The notes under the pieces are model-generated. The model did no database searches. It had not been told where the DNA came from and saw only the letters and a list, made by a program, of their open reading frames with translations. Source: Azorhizobium sp943371865 (GTDB lineage Bacteria > Pseudomonadota > Alphaproteobacteria > Rhizobiales > Xanthobacteraceae). Taken from it: a DNA stretch of 64,000 nt. A program made the position numbers and the translations under genes. The stretch lies in contig NZ_CALRWL010000007.1 of assembly GCF_943371865.1 (NCBI RefSeq), positions 62,001-126,000 on the forward strand. Reading direction: 5' to 3'. Positions 25,790-33,397 of this stretch are shown here, piece by piece (within the stretch, counting starts at the first letter, position 1; every line of letters begins with the position of its first letter).

Positions 25790-26076
25790 TCCGGCCGCCC
25801 GCGCCACATCGTGCCGATCGAGGCGAAGATCTGCACCGCCGTGGGCACCGCGACCAGCATCGATGCCGCGGAGAAGAACGCCAGTGCGAGGTGGGGAATG
25901 CCGACGGCGAACATATGGTGCACCCACAGCCCAAAGCTCAGGAACACCATGCCGAGAATTGCCGCGACGATGGCGCCATAGCCGACGATCCGCGTGCGAC
26001 ACAGCGCGGGACCGTCGACAGCACGCCGGCCGCCGGCAAGAAGATGACGTAGGCCTCCGGATGACCGACCGGGCGC
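25790..26076 (-). pseudogene. Fragment of cytochrome c oxidase subunit I (CtaD/CoxA-like)
   Basis: About 95 codons of a heme-copper oxidase subunit I in one frame on the minus strand: GHPEAYVIFLPAAGVLSTV, then MVFLSFGLWVHHMFAVG with the HH copper ligands, and AFFSAASMLVAVPTAVQIF ending at MWRGRP. Both the N-terminal half with the earlier helices and the C-terminal helices are missing, so this cannot be functional. The left edge runs into unrelated sequence before the transporter gene; the right edge is fused out of frame to a molybdopterin oxidoreductase fragment. Confidence 0.88.
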
Positions 26077-26345
26077 GGGCGAAGGTCAGGGCGGCGGCTT
26101 CGAGCGAAGCTTGGTGCAAGACGGAGGCCCGCTGGATCTCGTCCCAGGCGGTCGCCCGCACCATGGCTTCGAAGGCTGGAAATCCGTCGGTGTGCTCGGC
26201 GATGAAGTCCGCGTCCAGCACCCGCTCGCCACCGGTGGCGCGCGGGTCGTCATCGAGCGCCAGCACCGTCTTGGCCATGTTGATCATGGCGGCGATGTCG
26301 CCCCCTCGCCCGACGTCGTGGATCCGCACATGCGGGAGCGCCGGG
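26064..26345 (-). pseudogene. Fragment of FdhF/YdeP-type molybdopterin oxidoreductase
   Basis: About 94 codons on the minus strand resemble the middle of FdhF/YdeP-family oxidoreductases: GGDIAAMINMAKTVLALDD, VLDADFIAEHTDGFPAFEA, TAWDEIQRAS and LEAAALTFARARSVI. All N-terminal iron-sulfur and cofactor motifs and the C-terminal domain are absent. The homology breaks at SVI, exactly where the oxidase fragment begins in another frame, pointing to deletion between two former genes. The right edge is 31 bases from the fpr stop. Confidence 0.75.
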
Positions 26346-26376
26346 CGGAAAGCAAAATCGGCGCGTCCGGATGGCG

Positions 26377-27150
26377 TCAGCGCTCCGCAAACGCCTTTTC
26401 CACCACATAGGTGGCCGGGCGAGCGCCAGCGCCCTCCACGAAGCCGCGCGCCTCCAGGATCACGCCGAGGTCGGCGATCATCTGCGCACTGCCGCACAGC
26501 ATGGCACGGTCGGTCTCCTTATTCAGCGCCGGCAGGCCGAGATCGGCGGCGATGGTGCCGCTGGCGAGAAGGTCGCTCACGCGGCCCTGGTTGCGGAACG
26601 GCTCGCGGGTGACGGTGGGATAATGCAGCAGTTTGCCGGCGCACATCTCGCCCAGGACATCGTGGCCGCGCACCGCCGCCACCACCGCCTCGCCATAGGC
26701 CAGTTCCGCCACCGTGCGGCAGCCATGCACCAGCACCACGGCCTCGAACCGCTCATAGGTCTCCGGATCCTTGATCAGGCTGACGAAGGGGGCGAGGCCG
26801 GTGCCGGTGGCCAGCATGTAGAGGTGCCGGCCGGGGATGAGATTGTCCAGCAGCAGCGTACCGGTGGGGCGCCGGCCCACCAGGATCGGATCGCCCGGCT
26901 TGAGCGCCTGCAGGCGGGAGGTGAGCGGGCCGTCGGGGACCTTGATGGAGAAGAACTCCAACTGGTCCTCATGGGGCGCGCAGGCCATGGAATAGGCCCG
27001 CAGCAGCGGCTTTTCGCCCACCTGTAGCCCGATCATGGTGAACTGGCCGCTGCGAAAGCGGAACGAGGGATCGCGGGTGGCGGTGAAAGAGAACAGGCGC
27101 TCGGTCCAGTGGCGGACCTCCAGCACGGTTTCGGCGGCGATGGTGCTCAT
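26377..27150 (-). CDS. fpr: Ferredoxin-NADP+ reductase (FNR, bacterial type)
   Basis: A 257-residue FAD enzyme that moves electrons between NADPH and ferredoxin or flavodoxin. The FAD-binding motif is LRAYSMACAP, followed by EFFSIKVPDGPLTS; the NADP site begins LATGTGLAPFVSLI; CGSAQMIADLG lies near the end, and the C-terminus is VEKAFAER, typical of the subclass I bacterial enzyme. It lies 6 bases after fdxA on the same strand, so both form an operon and probably an electron-transfer pair. The adjacent cluster with a flavoprotein and ferredoxin is a plausible consumer (inference). Confidence 0.93.
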   Translation of the reverse strand: MSTIAAETVLEVRHWTERLFSFTATRDPSFRFRSGQFTMIGLQVGEKPLLRAYSMACAPHEDQLEFFSIKVPDGPLTSRLQALKPGDPILVGRRPTGTLLLDNLIPGRHLYMLATGTGLAPFVSLIKDPETYERFEAVVLVHGCRTVAELAYGEAVVAAVRGHDVLGEMCAGKLLHYPTVTREPFRNQGRVSDLLASGTIAADLGLPALNKETDRAMLCGSAQMIADLGVILEARGFVEGAGARPATYVVEKAFAER

Positions 27151-27156
27151 GGGGCC

Positions 27157-27492
27157 TCACTCCGCCGCCGGGGCGGCGCTGAATACGGTGGTGAACTTGT
27201 CCGGCACGCCCATCCAGGCCTGGGCATCGTCCGGCGGTTCCTTCTTCTCGGCGATATTGGGCCAGACCTGCGCATAGCGGGCGTTCAGCGCCACCCAGGG
27301 CGCGCCCTCGGCATGATCGGCGGTGCGGATGGCATCGGCCGGACATTCCGGCTCGCACACGCCGCAGTCGATGCATTCGTCGGGATGAATGACGAGCATG
27401 TTCTCGCCTTCATAGAAGCAGTCCACCGGGCAGGCAGCGACGCAATCCATGAATTTGCAGCGGATGCAATTGTCGGTGACAACGTAAGTCAT
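27157..27492 (-). CDS. fdxA: Seven-iron ferredoxin FdxA ([3Fe-4S][4Fe-4S])
   Basis: A 111-residue ferredoxin: MTYVVTDNCIRCKFMDCVAACPVDCFYEGEN starts the [3Fe-4S]/[4Fe-4S] region and CIDCGVCEPECPADAI gives the second cluster's cysteines. The length and the C-terminal helix (after residue 60) match alphaproteobacterial FdxA. It is the first gene of an fdxA-fpr operon. A palindrome-like site TCAATTAGTTAC, resembling sites upstream of two other genes in the neighbouring cluster, is 77 bases upstream of the start. Confidence 0.95.
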   Translation of the reverse strand: MTYVVTDNCIRCKFMDCVAACPVDCFYEGENMLVIHPDECIDCGVCEPECPADAIRTADHAEGAPWVALNARYAQVWPNIAEKKEPPDDAQAWMGVPDKFTTVFSAAPAAE

Positions 27493-27568
27493 AGCGGCGA
27501 TCCACTCCGTTTATTGTCCAAGACTAACGGAATGGCGGCGGGGGATCGCGCATCGCTTCACTAAGCGG

Positions 27569-27580
27569 TCAATTAGTTAC
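27569..27580. promoter_or_regulatory. Candidate operator upstream of fdxA (copy 1 of a shared motif)
   Basis: TCAATTAGTTAC compares with GCAACTAGTTGC at 35518-35529 with three mismatches in twelve, and with TCGATTAGTTGC at 31176-31187 with two. It lies 77 bases upstream of fdxA, at a reasonable promoter distance. The three sites are the only ones I noticed in this block. The binding protein is unknown; the Crp/Fnr regulator in the cluster is a candidate. Confidence 0.4.
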
Positions 27581-27619
27581 GTCGATTTTCAGGACTGCGC
27601 GATCGCCTCGTGGACGCAC

Positions 27620-28522
27620 TCAGATCACGTCCGCCAGGGTTTGGCCGTGGAGATTGATGGCGAGGCCCTTGAGGGCATCCTCGTTCAGCTCACCGCCCAT
27701 GGCTTTCAGGCTCTCCTCGCGGATCAGCGCCGCCAGCTCGCCGCGCAGGGCCAGGAATTCGGCCGACAGCATCACCTGGGCATCACGCGGGCGGGCGAGG
27801 GGCACGGTGACTTCCGCCTTGATGGTGCCGGGGCGGGCGGTCATCACATAGATGCGGTCAGAGAGGAAGATCGCCTCGTCGATGTCATGGGTGACGAACA
27901 GCACCGAGATCCCCAGCCGCTGCCACAGATTGGTGAGGATCTGCTGCATGATCTGCCGGGTCTGGGCATCCAGCGCGCCGAACGGCTCATCCAGCAACAG
28001 CACCTTCGGCCCGGTGGCGAGCGCGCGCACGATGCCCACGCGCTGCTTCATGCCGCCGGAGAGGCGATCGGGATAATGGTCCTCGAATTGCGACAGCCCG
28101 GCCAGCCCCAGCAGGGTGCGGGCGGACTGCTTGCGCTCATGGGCGGAAACGCCCTTCATCTTGAGACCGAACTCCACATTCTCCCGCACGGTCTTCCAGG
28201 GAAACAAGGAATATTGCTGGAACACCATGCCCCGATCAGCACCGGGGCCACGCACCGGCTCACTGTCCACCCGCACGCTCCCGGCGGTGGGGGTGAGGAA
28301 GCCGGCCACCGCATTCAGCAAGGTGGACTTGCCGCAGCCGGACGGCCCGATGATGGAGACGAACTCGCCGGGCTCCACCCGCAGGTCCGCCTCCTCCACC
28401 GCCGACATGGCCCCGTCCATGGTTTCATAGGACAGGCAGAAATCGCGGACCTCGATCAGGCCCCGCTCCGGCCTCAGGCGGGTGTCCGGCTGGCTGGATG
28501 TGGCGGTCACGGCAGTCTCCAT
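27620..28522 (-). CDS. ABC transporter ATP-binding protein (SsuB/TauB/NrtD family)
   Basis: A 300-residue cytoplasmic ATPase of the nitrate/sulfonate/taurine importer family. Walker A is GPSGCGKST, the signature LSGGMKQRVGIVRAL, and Walker B VLLLDEPFGALDAQ, with the switch His in FVTHDIDEA. It also has the family stretch MVFQQYSLFPWKTV. Relative to a typical SsuB (about 255) it has a C-terminal addition of roughly 35 residues (LKAMGGELNEDALKG onward) after the usual end. It follows the permease gene by 36 bases. Substrate inferred only from family: sulfonates, taurine, nitrate or related anions. Confidence 0.9.
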   Translation of the reverse strand: METAVTATSSQPDTRLRPERGLIEVRDFCLSYETMDGAMSAVEEADLRVEPGEFVSIIGPSGCGKSTLLNAVAGFLTPTAGSVRVDSEPVRGPGADRGMVFQQYSLFPWKTVRENVEFGLKMKGVSAHERKQSARTLLGLAGLSQFEDHYPDRLSGGMKQRVGIVRALATGPKVLLLDEPFGALDAQTRQIMQQILTNLWQRLGISVLFVTHDIDEAIFLSDRIYVMTARPGTIKAEVTVPLARPRDAQVMLSAEFLALRGELAALIREESLKAMGGELNEDALKGLAINLHGQTLADVI

Positions 28523-28558
28523 GGGCAGGCGGAAAGCGGGAGGCAGAGGTTCCGGCGG

Positions 28559-29608
28559 TCAACGGGCATGGGACCAGGGCGCCACCTTGCGGCCGAGAAA
28601 GCGGATCGCCACCGAGGAGATCAGGCCCAGCACACCGATGCAGATCATGCCCAGGGCGATGTCCGGATACTGCACGAGGGAATAGGCCTCCCAGGTGAAA
28701 TAGCCGATGCCGAACTGGCCGGAGATCATCTCGGCGGCGATCAGCGACACCCAGGCCACCCCCATGCCCACGGTGAGGCCAGTGAAGATGTGCGGCAAGG
28801 CGGCGGGGAAATAGACCTCGCGGAAGGTGGCCGCCTCGCGGGCGCCGAGGCACCGGGCGGCGCGCACCAGCACCTCGTCCATGGTGGACATGCCATGCAG
28901 GGTATTGATGAGGATCGGGAAGAAGGCGCCGAGGAAGGTGATGAAGACGATGCTTTCCTCATTGCTCGGCCACAGCATGATGGCCATGGGCACCCAGGCG
29001 ATGGCCGGGATCGGCCGCAGCACCTCGGAGACCGGGAATACCGCCTCCTTCAGCAGCTTGTAGCGCCCCATGAGCAGCCCCAGCGGCACCGCCACCACCG
29101 CCGCGAGCGTGAAGCCGAACAGGATACGGCGGCAGGAGATGAGCAGATGATCAATGAATCGCCCGCTGCGAAATGCCCGCGAGGCGCTCTCCAGCACCTG
29201 CTCCGGGGAGGGCACGTTGGAGAAGCGCACGTACAGCGTCATGCGGTGCGTGGTCAGCAGGTGCCAAGCCGCGATGAAGGCGGCGATGGAGAGCAGCGCC
29301 AGCAGCGCCGCGCGCAATTCGCCCTTGTGCAGGCGGAACCAGCGCATGGCGCGTCCGCCGCCGGCGGGCGCCGAGGCCTCGAGCTGCGGCGCGCGCGGCG
29401 GGCGCAGGCGGATGGCGCCGGAAGCGCTGGGCACAGGGGCAAGGGTGAGCGATGTCATCATGCCGCTGTCCCCGGCTCCGACTCCAGTGGCGAGTGGCGC
29501 ATGGGGGGCCGGCTCCGCCGGCGTAAAACCGCCGGCGGCAAAGATCTTGGGAGGGAAGGCCTCGGGCGTGAATGCCTCGGGTGTAAATGCGGTGGCGCTG
29601 CGCTTCAT
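28559..29608 (-). CDS. ABC transporter permease (SsuC/TauC/NrtB family) with unusual N-terminal tail
   Basis: A 349-residue inner-membrane permease. The BPD_transp_1 core starts near residue 160 and includes PLGLLMGRYKLLKE, RPIPAIAWVPMAIMLW, and EAATFREVYFPAALPHIFTGL, the EAA-type loop contacting the ATPase. The first 90 residues are a non-membrane tail rich in Pro/Ala/Phe, with the motif FTPEAFTPEAFPPKIF encoded by a 15-base DNA repeat. The start at 29608 has GAGGGTGA just upstream and lies 5 bases after the binding-protein gene; an internal MM pair at residues 50-51 could be the older start. The tail is not typical of the family. Confidence 0.87.
   Translation of the reverse strand: MKRSATAFTPEAFTPEAFPPKIFAAGGFTPAEPAPHAPLATGVGAGDSGMMTSLTLAPVPSASGAIRLRPPRAPQLEASAPAGGGRAMRWFRLHKGELRAALLALLSIAAFIAAWHLLTTHRMTLYVRFSNVPSPEQVLESASRAFRSGRFIDHLLISCRRILFGFTLAAVVAVPLGLLMGRYKLLKEAVFPVSEVLRPIPAIAWVPMAIMLWPSNEESIVFITFLGAFFPILINTLHGMSTMDEVLVRAARCLGAREAATFREVYFPAALPHIFTGLTVGMGVAWVSLIAAEMISGQFGIGYFTWEAYSLVQYPDIALGMICIGVLGLISSVAIRFLGRKVAPWSHAR
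29559..29588. repeat. Two-copy 15-base tandem repeat in the permease gene
   Basis: GCCTCGGGCGTGAAT is followed directly by GCCTCGGGTGTAAAT (two differences). In the minus-strand reading frame it encodes the repeated TPEAF units of the permease N-terminal tail. In-frame unit length (15 bases) means expansion or contraction keeps the protein open. Confidence 0.75.
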
Positions 29609-29613
29609 GGCGA

Positions 29614-31077
29614 TCACCCTCGGCCCGCGGCGACGCTTTTCAGCGCGTCGTCGAAGCTCATCACGGTGCCGCCGGACTTGGCCGCTTCCGCCTCGGCGTC
29701 CTTCTTCAGCAGGAAGGGCAGGATCTGGGTTTTTCCGTCCTTGGGCACGGCGGCATAGAAGGCCTCGCTGGCAAACAATTTGATGCCGCGCGGGGTGTCG
29801 AACAGATAGGTCACCGCCACCTTCTTGCCCTGGGTCTTCATCTGCGCGAGCGCGCCCAGGGTGCAGAGCGGGCTGGAAAAGGCCTTGATGCCCTCGCCCT
29901 CCACCCAGATCTCGCCGGCCTTGCGCGGCTCGGTGATGGCGACCTTGCAGAAGCCGTCCTCGCCGGTGACTTCGTAATTGGCGAGGCTGGCCAATTGCTT
30001 GTCGTAATCGAGCCCCAGTTCGCCATAGGCCTTGCGCACATAGCTGTCGTTGACCCAGGCCTTGACGTCGAACTCCTTCATCCGGCCGAGCTTCTGCAGC
30101 ACGCCCGCATCCTGTGCGGCATCTTCCACCAGTTGCGGCTTGATGGTGGGGTCCATGGTCATGATGCCGCCGGGGCCGAGGAAGATGTAGACCACTTCCT
30201 TGTCGATGCCGGTCCATTTGGCGATCTGCTCGGCCGCGCTCTTGGGATCCTTGCGCACCCAGGCGTCGGCCTCGACGATGGCCTTGATGTAGGCCACCAC
30301 CACTTCGGGATATTTGCTGGCAAAATCGGTGCGCACCACCACCCCGTGCCAGGTGGGGGCGGAGGTCTCGACGCCGTCGAAGATCTTGCGGGCAAAGCCG
30401 CGGAACGGCAGCAGCTCGGCGAAGGGCACGAAGTCGGCGTGGGCGTCGATCTTCTTTTCCTGGAGGTTGGTGGCGCCCACTTCCGGGCTCTGGCTCACCA
30501 GGCGGAAGTAATCATCGGACCATTTGTTGTCCTGCATGGCTTTGAGCACCATGCCATGGGCGGCGGAGCCGAACGGCACGCTCAGCACCTTGCCCTTGAG
30601 ATCCGAGAGCTGGAAATAGGGCGAGTCCTTGTGCACCACCACGCCGTTGCCGGAGCCGTAGATGTTGTAGGCGGCGACGGCGATGAGCTGGCTCTTGCTG
30701 TCCGGATTGGACTGGAAGGTGTAGCCGTTCACCACCAGCGGAAAGTCACCCATGCCGCCGAACTGGAGCTTGTCGGCCATCATGCCGTTGGTCACCGGCG
30801 GGCCGGAGGTGAAGTTCTGCCAGTCGAGCTTGAAGGTGATGTTGGCGTATTTGCCGTCCTTCGGCAGGTACTTTTCCAGCAGCTTCAACTCACGGATCAC
30901 CACGCCGGTGGTGACCGTGTTGGTGGTGGTGTCCTGGGTGCCGATGCCGACATTGACCGTCTGCTGGGCGTGGGCGGGGCCGGCGGCGACCAGCGCGCCA
31001 AGGCCGGCGGCAGCCAAACGACTGGGAAGGCGGGAACCCCGTAGGCGGGGTCGGGAGGCGAAGCAGTCCATCCGCAT
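29614..31077 (-). CDS. ABC transporter substrate-binding protein (NMT1/SsuA-like, long form)
   Basis: A 487-residue periplasmic binding protein with an N-terminal signal (RLPSRLAAAGLGALVAAGPAHA, cleaved near residue 37). The fold-recognition stretches are NVGIGTQDTTTNTVT, KLQFGGMGDFPLVVNG, LKGKVLSVPFGSAAHG and APTWHGVVVRTDFASKYPE, which match SsuA/NrtA/TauA-type proteins. It is well above the usual 320-residue SsuA length, with a C-terminal extension to residue 487. The start is fixed by AGAGGTGA seven bases before ATG 31077. A shared palindrome-like site is about 100 bases upstream. The ligand is an unidentified small anion or sulfonate (inference). Confidence 0.87.
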   Translation of the reverse strand: MRMDCFASRPRLRGSRLPSRLAAAGLGALVAAGPAHAQQTVNVGIGTQDTTTNTVTTGVVIRELKLLEKYLPKDGKYANITFKLDWQNFTSGPPVTNGMMADKLQFGGMGDFPLVVNGYTFQSNPDSKSQLIAVAAYNIYGSGNGVVVHKDSPYFQLSDLKGKVLSVPFGSAAHGMVLKAMQDNKWSDDYFRLVSQSPEVGATNLQEKKIDAHADFVPFAELLPFRGFARKIFDGVETSAPTWHGVVVRTDFASKYPEVVVAYIKAIVEADAWVRKDPKSAAEQIAKWTGIDKEVVYIFLGPGGIMTMDPTIKPQLVEDAAQDAGVLQKLGRMKEFDVKAWVNDSYVRKAYGELGLDYDKQLASLANYEVTGEDGFCKVAITEPRKAGEIWVEGEGIKAFSSPLCTLGALAQMKTQGKKVAVTYLFDTPRGIKLFASEAFYAAVPKDGKTQILPFLLKKDAEAEAAKSGGTVMSFDDALKSVAAGRG

Positions 31078-31175
31078 GTGGGTCACCTCTGAAAGGGAAG
31101 CACGGCTCTTTGCGGCCTTAAGCTCATCTTCCGTCGCCAGCTTCGAGCTGTTCAAAGGAAGACCGGGCCGGACAG

Positions 31176-31187
31176 TCGATTAGTTGC
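31176..31187. promoter_or_regulatory. Candidate operator upstream of the binding-protein gene (copy 2 of a shared motif)
   Basis: TCGATTAGTTGC has the right half AGTTGC identical to the perfect palindrome at 35517-35530; the left half differs at three positions. It lies 99 bases upstream of the binding-protein start, in the 165-base gap after the Crp/Fnr gene. It may be the promoter operator of the three-gene transporter unit. Confidence 0.42.
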
Positions 31188-31242
31188 CTCCAATGAGGCC
31201 CTGGTGAATTTTTCGGCAGATCCCTCATGGCCTGCCTTGGCC

Positions 31243-32094
31243 TCAAGCACCGCCGCGCAAGGCGTGCAGGGCTTCCACCTCGTGCACCACCAGCTTGGAC
31301 TTCTCGGCGGTCAGCACGCCTTGCTCCTGCAGGCGCTTGAGGCTGATGGTGACCCATTGCCGGGTGGCGCCCACCATATGGGCCAGGTCCGCATGGGTGA
31401 GGGCGGTGCCGATGGCGATGCCATTGGCCTCCTTCACGCCATAGGCGTCGCACAGATGCAGCAGGAGGTGGGCCAGCCGCTCGGTCACCGAACGGGTGCC
31501 GAGCATCTGCGCCAGCGCCGAATAGCATTTGCCCTTGAAGGTCAGGCCCTCGATCAAACCCAGCGCCAGCGCCGGAATATGGCCCATGAGGCGGCGCAAG
31601 GTCTTGCCGGGAAGGTGGATGACCACGGAATTGGCGGCCGCAACACCGGACCAGACATGCGGGCTCTGGCCGAACAATTCCGGTCCGCCGACGAAATGTC
31701 CCGATTGCCAATAGGCCAGGGTGATCTCGCGCCCCGAGGGGGCGATATAGAACACCCGGATGCGGCCGCTCTCGATGAGATAGATGCCGTCGTGCGGGGT
31801 GCCCTGGGAGAAGACCATCTTGCCGCGATAGACCACGCGGCGCTGGCCCTCCCGCAGCACGTCTTCGCGCTCCTTCAGCGACAGGCGCTGCAGCAATTGC
31901 GGTGGGCCGCCGCTCAGCAGCGCATTCTCGCTGAGCAGCAGCGCCTGGGCGGTGGCGGTGTTGGACAAGAGCACCGATCCTGTGCCGCGGGAAGGGGGTG
32001 GCGCATCGTGTGCGAGCAACGCGATCCTCCGTGGTCCGTAGGCCTGGAAACCCGTTTTCCAGTTTGGAACCGCCGCAAGAAGCGTACCAAGCAT
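31243..32094 (-). CDS. Crp/Fnr-family transcriptional regulator
   Basis: A 283-residue regulator. After a roughly 60-residue N-terminal segment without clear features comes a cyclic-nucleotide-binding-like beta-barrel (about 80-190: VVYRGKMVFSQGTPHDGIYLIESGRIRVFY, ITLAYWQSGHFVGGPELFG) and a C-terminal helix-turn-helix (LTHADLAHMVGATRQWVTISLKRLQEQGVL). The N-terminal cysteines of FNR are absent, so an iron-sulfur oxygen sensor is unlikely. It sits between the HEAT-repeat gene and the transporter genes on the same strand, making it the natural local regulator. The long N-terminus may mean a later true start. Confidence 0.9.
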   Translation of the reverse strand: MLGTLLAAVPNWKTGFQAYGPRRIALLAHDAPPPSRGTGSVLLSNTATAQALLLSENALLSGGPPQLLQRLSLKEREDVLREGQRRVVYRGKMVFSQGTPHDGIYLIESGRIRVFYIAPSGREITLAYWQSGHFVGGPELFGQSPHVWSGVAAANSVVIHLPGKTLRRLMGHIPALALGLIEGLTFKGKCYSALAQMLGTRSVTERLAHLLLHLCDAYGVKEANGIAIGTALTHADLAHMVGATRQWVTISLKRLQEQGVLTAEKSKLVVHEVEALHALRGGA

Positions 32095-32150
32095 AACAAC
32101 ATTATGTCTACTGATTTAATTAATTTATAGCCCGCAGTCTGCCGAGACCG

Positions 32151-33113
32151 TCACGCCACGGCCTGGCACCGGCCCAAGGCCCACCGCACCAGCTTGCGCA
32201 CATCGGGGTCGGGATCATTGCAGGCCGCTTCCAGAGCGCCCAAGGCGGCAGGATCGGCAATCTCGCCCAAGGCCGCCGCGGCTTCCTTGCGCACGTTGCT
32301 CAGTTCATGCCCCAGCGCGCCACCAATGGCCGCCACCGCGGCAGTCGCCTGCATCTTCCCCAGCGCGTTCACGGCCTTGGCCTGCACCTGCCAGGCTTCG
32401 TCATCCAGGGCCGCGATCAGGGGCAAGGTTGCCTCCGCGAGCTTGGCCTTGCCGATGGAGAAGGCGGCTTCCTCACGCACCAGCCAATGGGGATCGCGCA
32501 GCCCGGCAAGCAGGGCCGGAACGCCCGGCGTGCCGGATTTGACGAAAACCAGCGAGGCCATCACCGAACGTCGCACCGAGGCGTCGCTGTCCTTGGCGGC
32601 CACCAGCAGCGCCGGCAGCGCGGCCTCCGCCTTCAGATAGCCCAGCACCGCCAGAGCCTCTCGGCGCACGGTGGCGTCCGGATGCTGGAGCGCGGCCAGC
32701 GCCACCGGCATGGCCGCGGGCTCCTGCATCTCCCGCAGCGCCCGCAAGGCCGCCGCCTGAACGAAGGCATTGCCCTCGCCCGCCCGCTCGATCAAGCGGT
32801 CGGTGGCGGCGGGCTCTTTCTTGTCGGCGAGGCTCTCGGCGGCGGCGAGGCGCACCGCCTCGTCCGCATCGTCCAGGGCCGCGATCAGGCCCAGCGCCAC
32901 GGCGCTGCCCTGGTGCTCGTCCAGCGCCTTGGCAGCGGCGGCGCGTACGCCGGCGTCGCTGTCGGAAAGGCCCGCCAGCAGGAGGTCGGCGGCGCCCTCC
33001 TCCACCGCTTCGGCCAGTTCCATCATCGCCACCTTGCGGATGCCCGCATCGCCGTCGCGGGCGCGGACCGCCAGAGCCTGCAGTTCGTCGTCGAAGGTCT
33101 CGAACATCGCCAT
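32151..33113 (-). CDS. HEAT-repeat protein
   Basis: A 320-residue all-helical protein made of about nine to ten HEAT/PBS-lyase-like repeats of around 31 residues, each with an A-x2-A-L-x-D/E-x4-V-R-x2-A pattern (for example AAKALDEHQGSAVALGLIAALDD, RLAAAESLADKKEP, REALAVLGYLKAE). No signal peptide or membrane helix. Such proteins are scaffolds or chaperones; the related phycobilin-lyase group attaches cofactors. It begins 10 bases after the ferredoxin gene and is therefore part of the same transcript as the flavoprotein and ferredoxin, which suggests an assembly or docking factor for them (inference). Confidence 0.9.
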   Translation of the reverse strand: MAMFETFDDELQALAVRARDGDAGIRKVAMMELAEAVEEGAADLLLAGLSDSDAGVRAAAAKALDEHQGSAVALGLIAALDDADEAVRLAAAESLADKKEPAATDRLIERAGEGNAFVQAAALRALREMQEPAAMPVALAALQHPDATVRREALAVLGYLKAEAALPALLVAAKDSDASVRRSVMASLVFVKSGTPGVPALLAGLRDPHWLVREEAAFSIGKAKLAEATLPLIAALDDEAWQVQAKAVNALGKMQATAAVAAIGGALGHELSNVRKEAAAALGEIADPAALGALEAACNDPDPDVRKLVRWALGRCQAVA

Positions 33114-33123
33114 GTCGTGGCCC

Positions 33124-33357
33124 TCAGCGCAGCAGATAGGGAATCTCGACGGTCACCGCGCCGGTGGGGCAATCCACCTCGCACGGCATGCAGTACCAGC
33201 ATTCGTCATACTTCATGTGGGCCTTGCCCGAGGCGGGATTGATGGCCAGCACATCCAGCGGGCACACGTCGATGCACACGCGGCAGCCTTTTTCGGCGAT
33301 GCACTTTTCATCGTCCACGGTGACCGGGACACTGGTGGCGTGATTGGCGAGGGGCAT
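33124..33357 (-). CDS. Two-cluster [4Fe-4S] ferredoxin (AprB/FrdB-like partner)
   Basis: A 77-residue ferredoxin. The two cluster motifs are CIAEKGCRVCIDVCP (first) and CWYCMPCEVDCP (second), so eight cysteines for 2x[4Fe-4S]. The C-terminus ends TGAVTVEIPYLLR. The start MPLANHATS at 33357 is chosen; a longer frame to 33552 overlaps the flavoprotein gene and lacks homology. It lies between the flavoprotein and HEAT genes, 40 bases after the first. It resembles the small iron-sulfur subunit that pairs with adenylylsulfate-reductase-type flavoproteins and would carry electrons to or from the FAD. Confidence 0.92.
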   Translation of the reverse strand: MPLANHATSVPVTVDDEKCIAEKGCRVCIDVCPLDVLAINPASGKAHMKYDECWYCMPCEVDCPTGAVTVEIPYLLR

Positions 33358-33397
33358 GGGGGCTCCGAAATCTTGCAGAAGGGCGGGTCGGTGCGGA

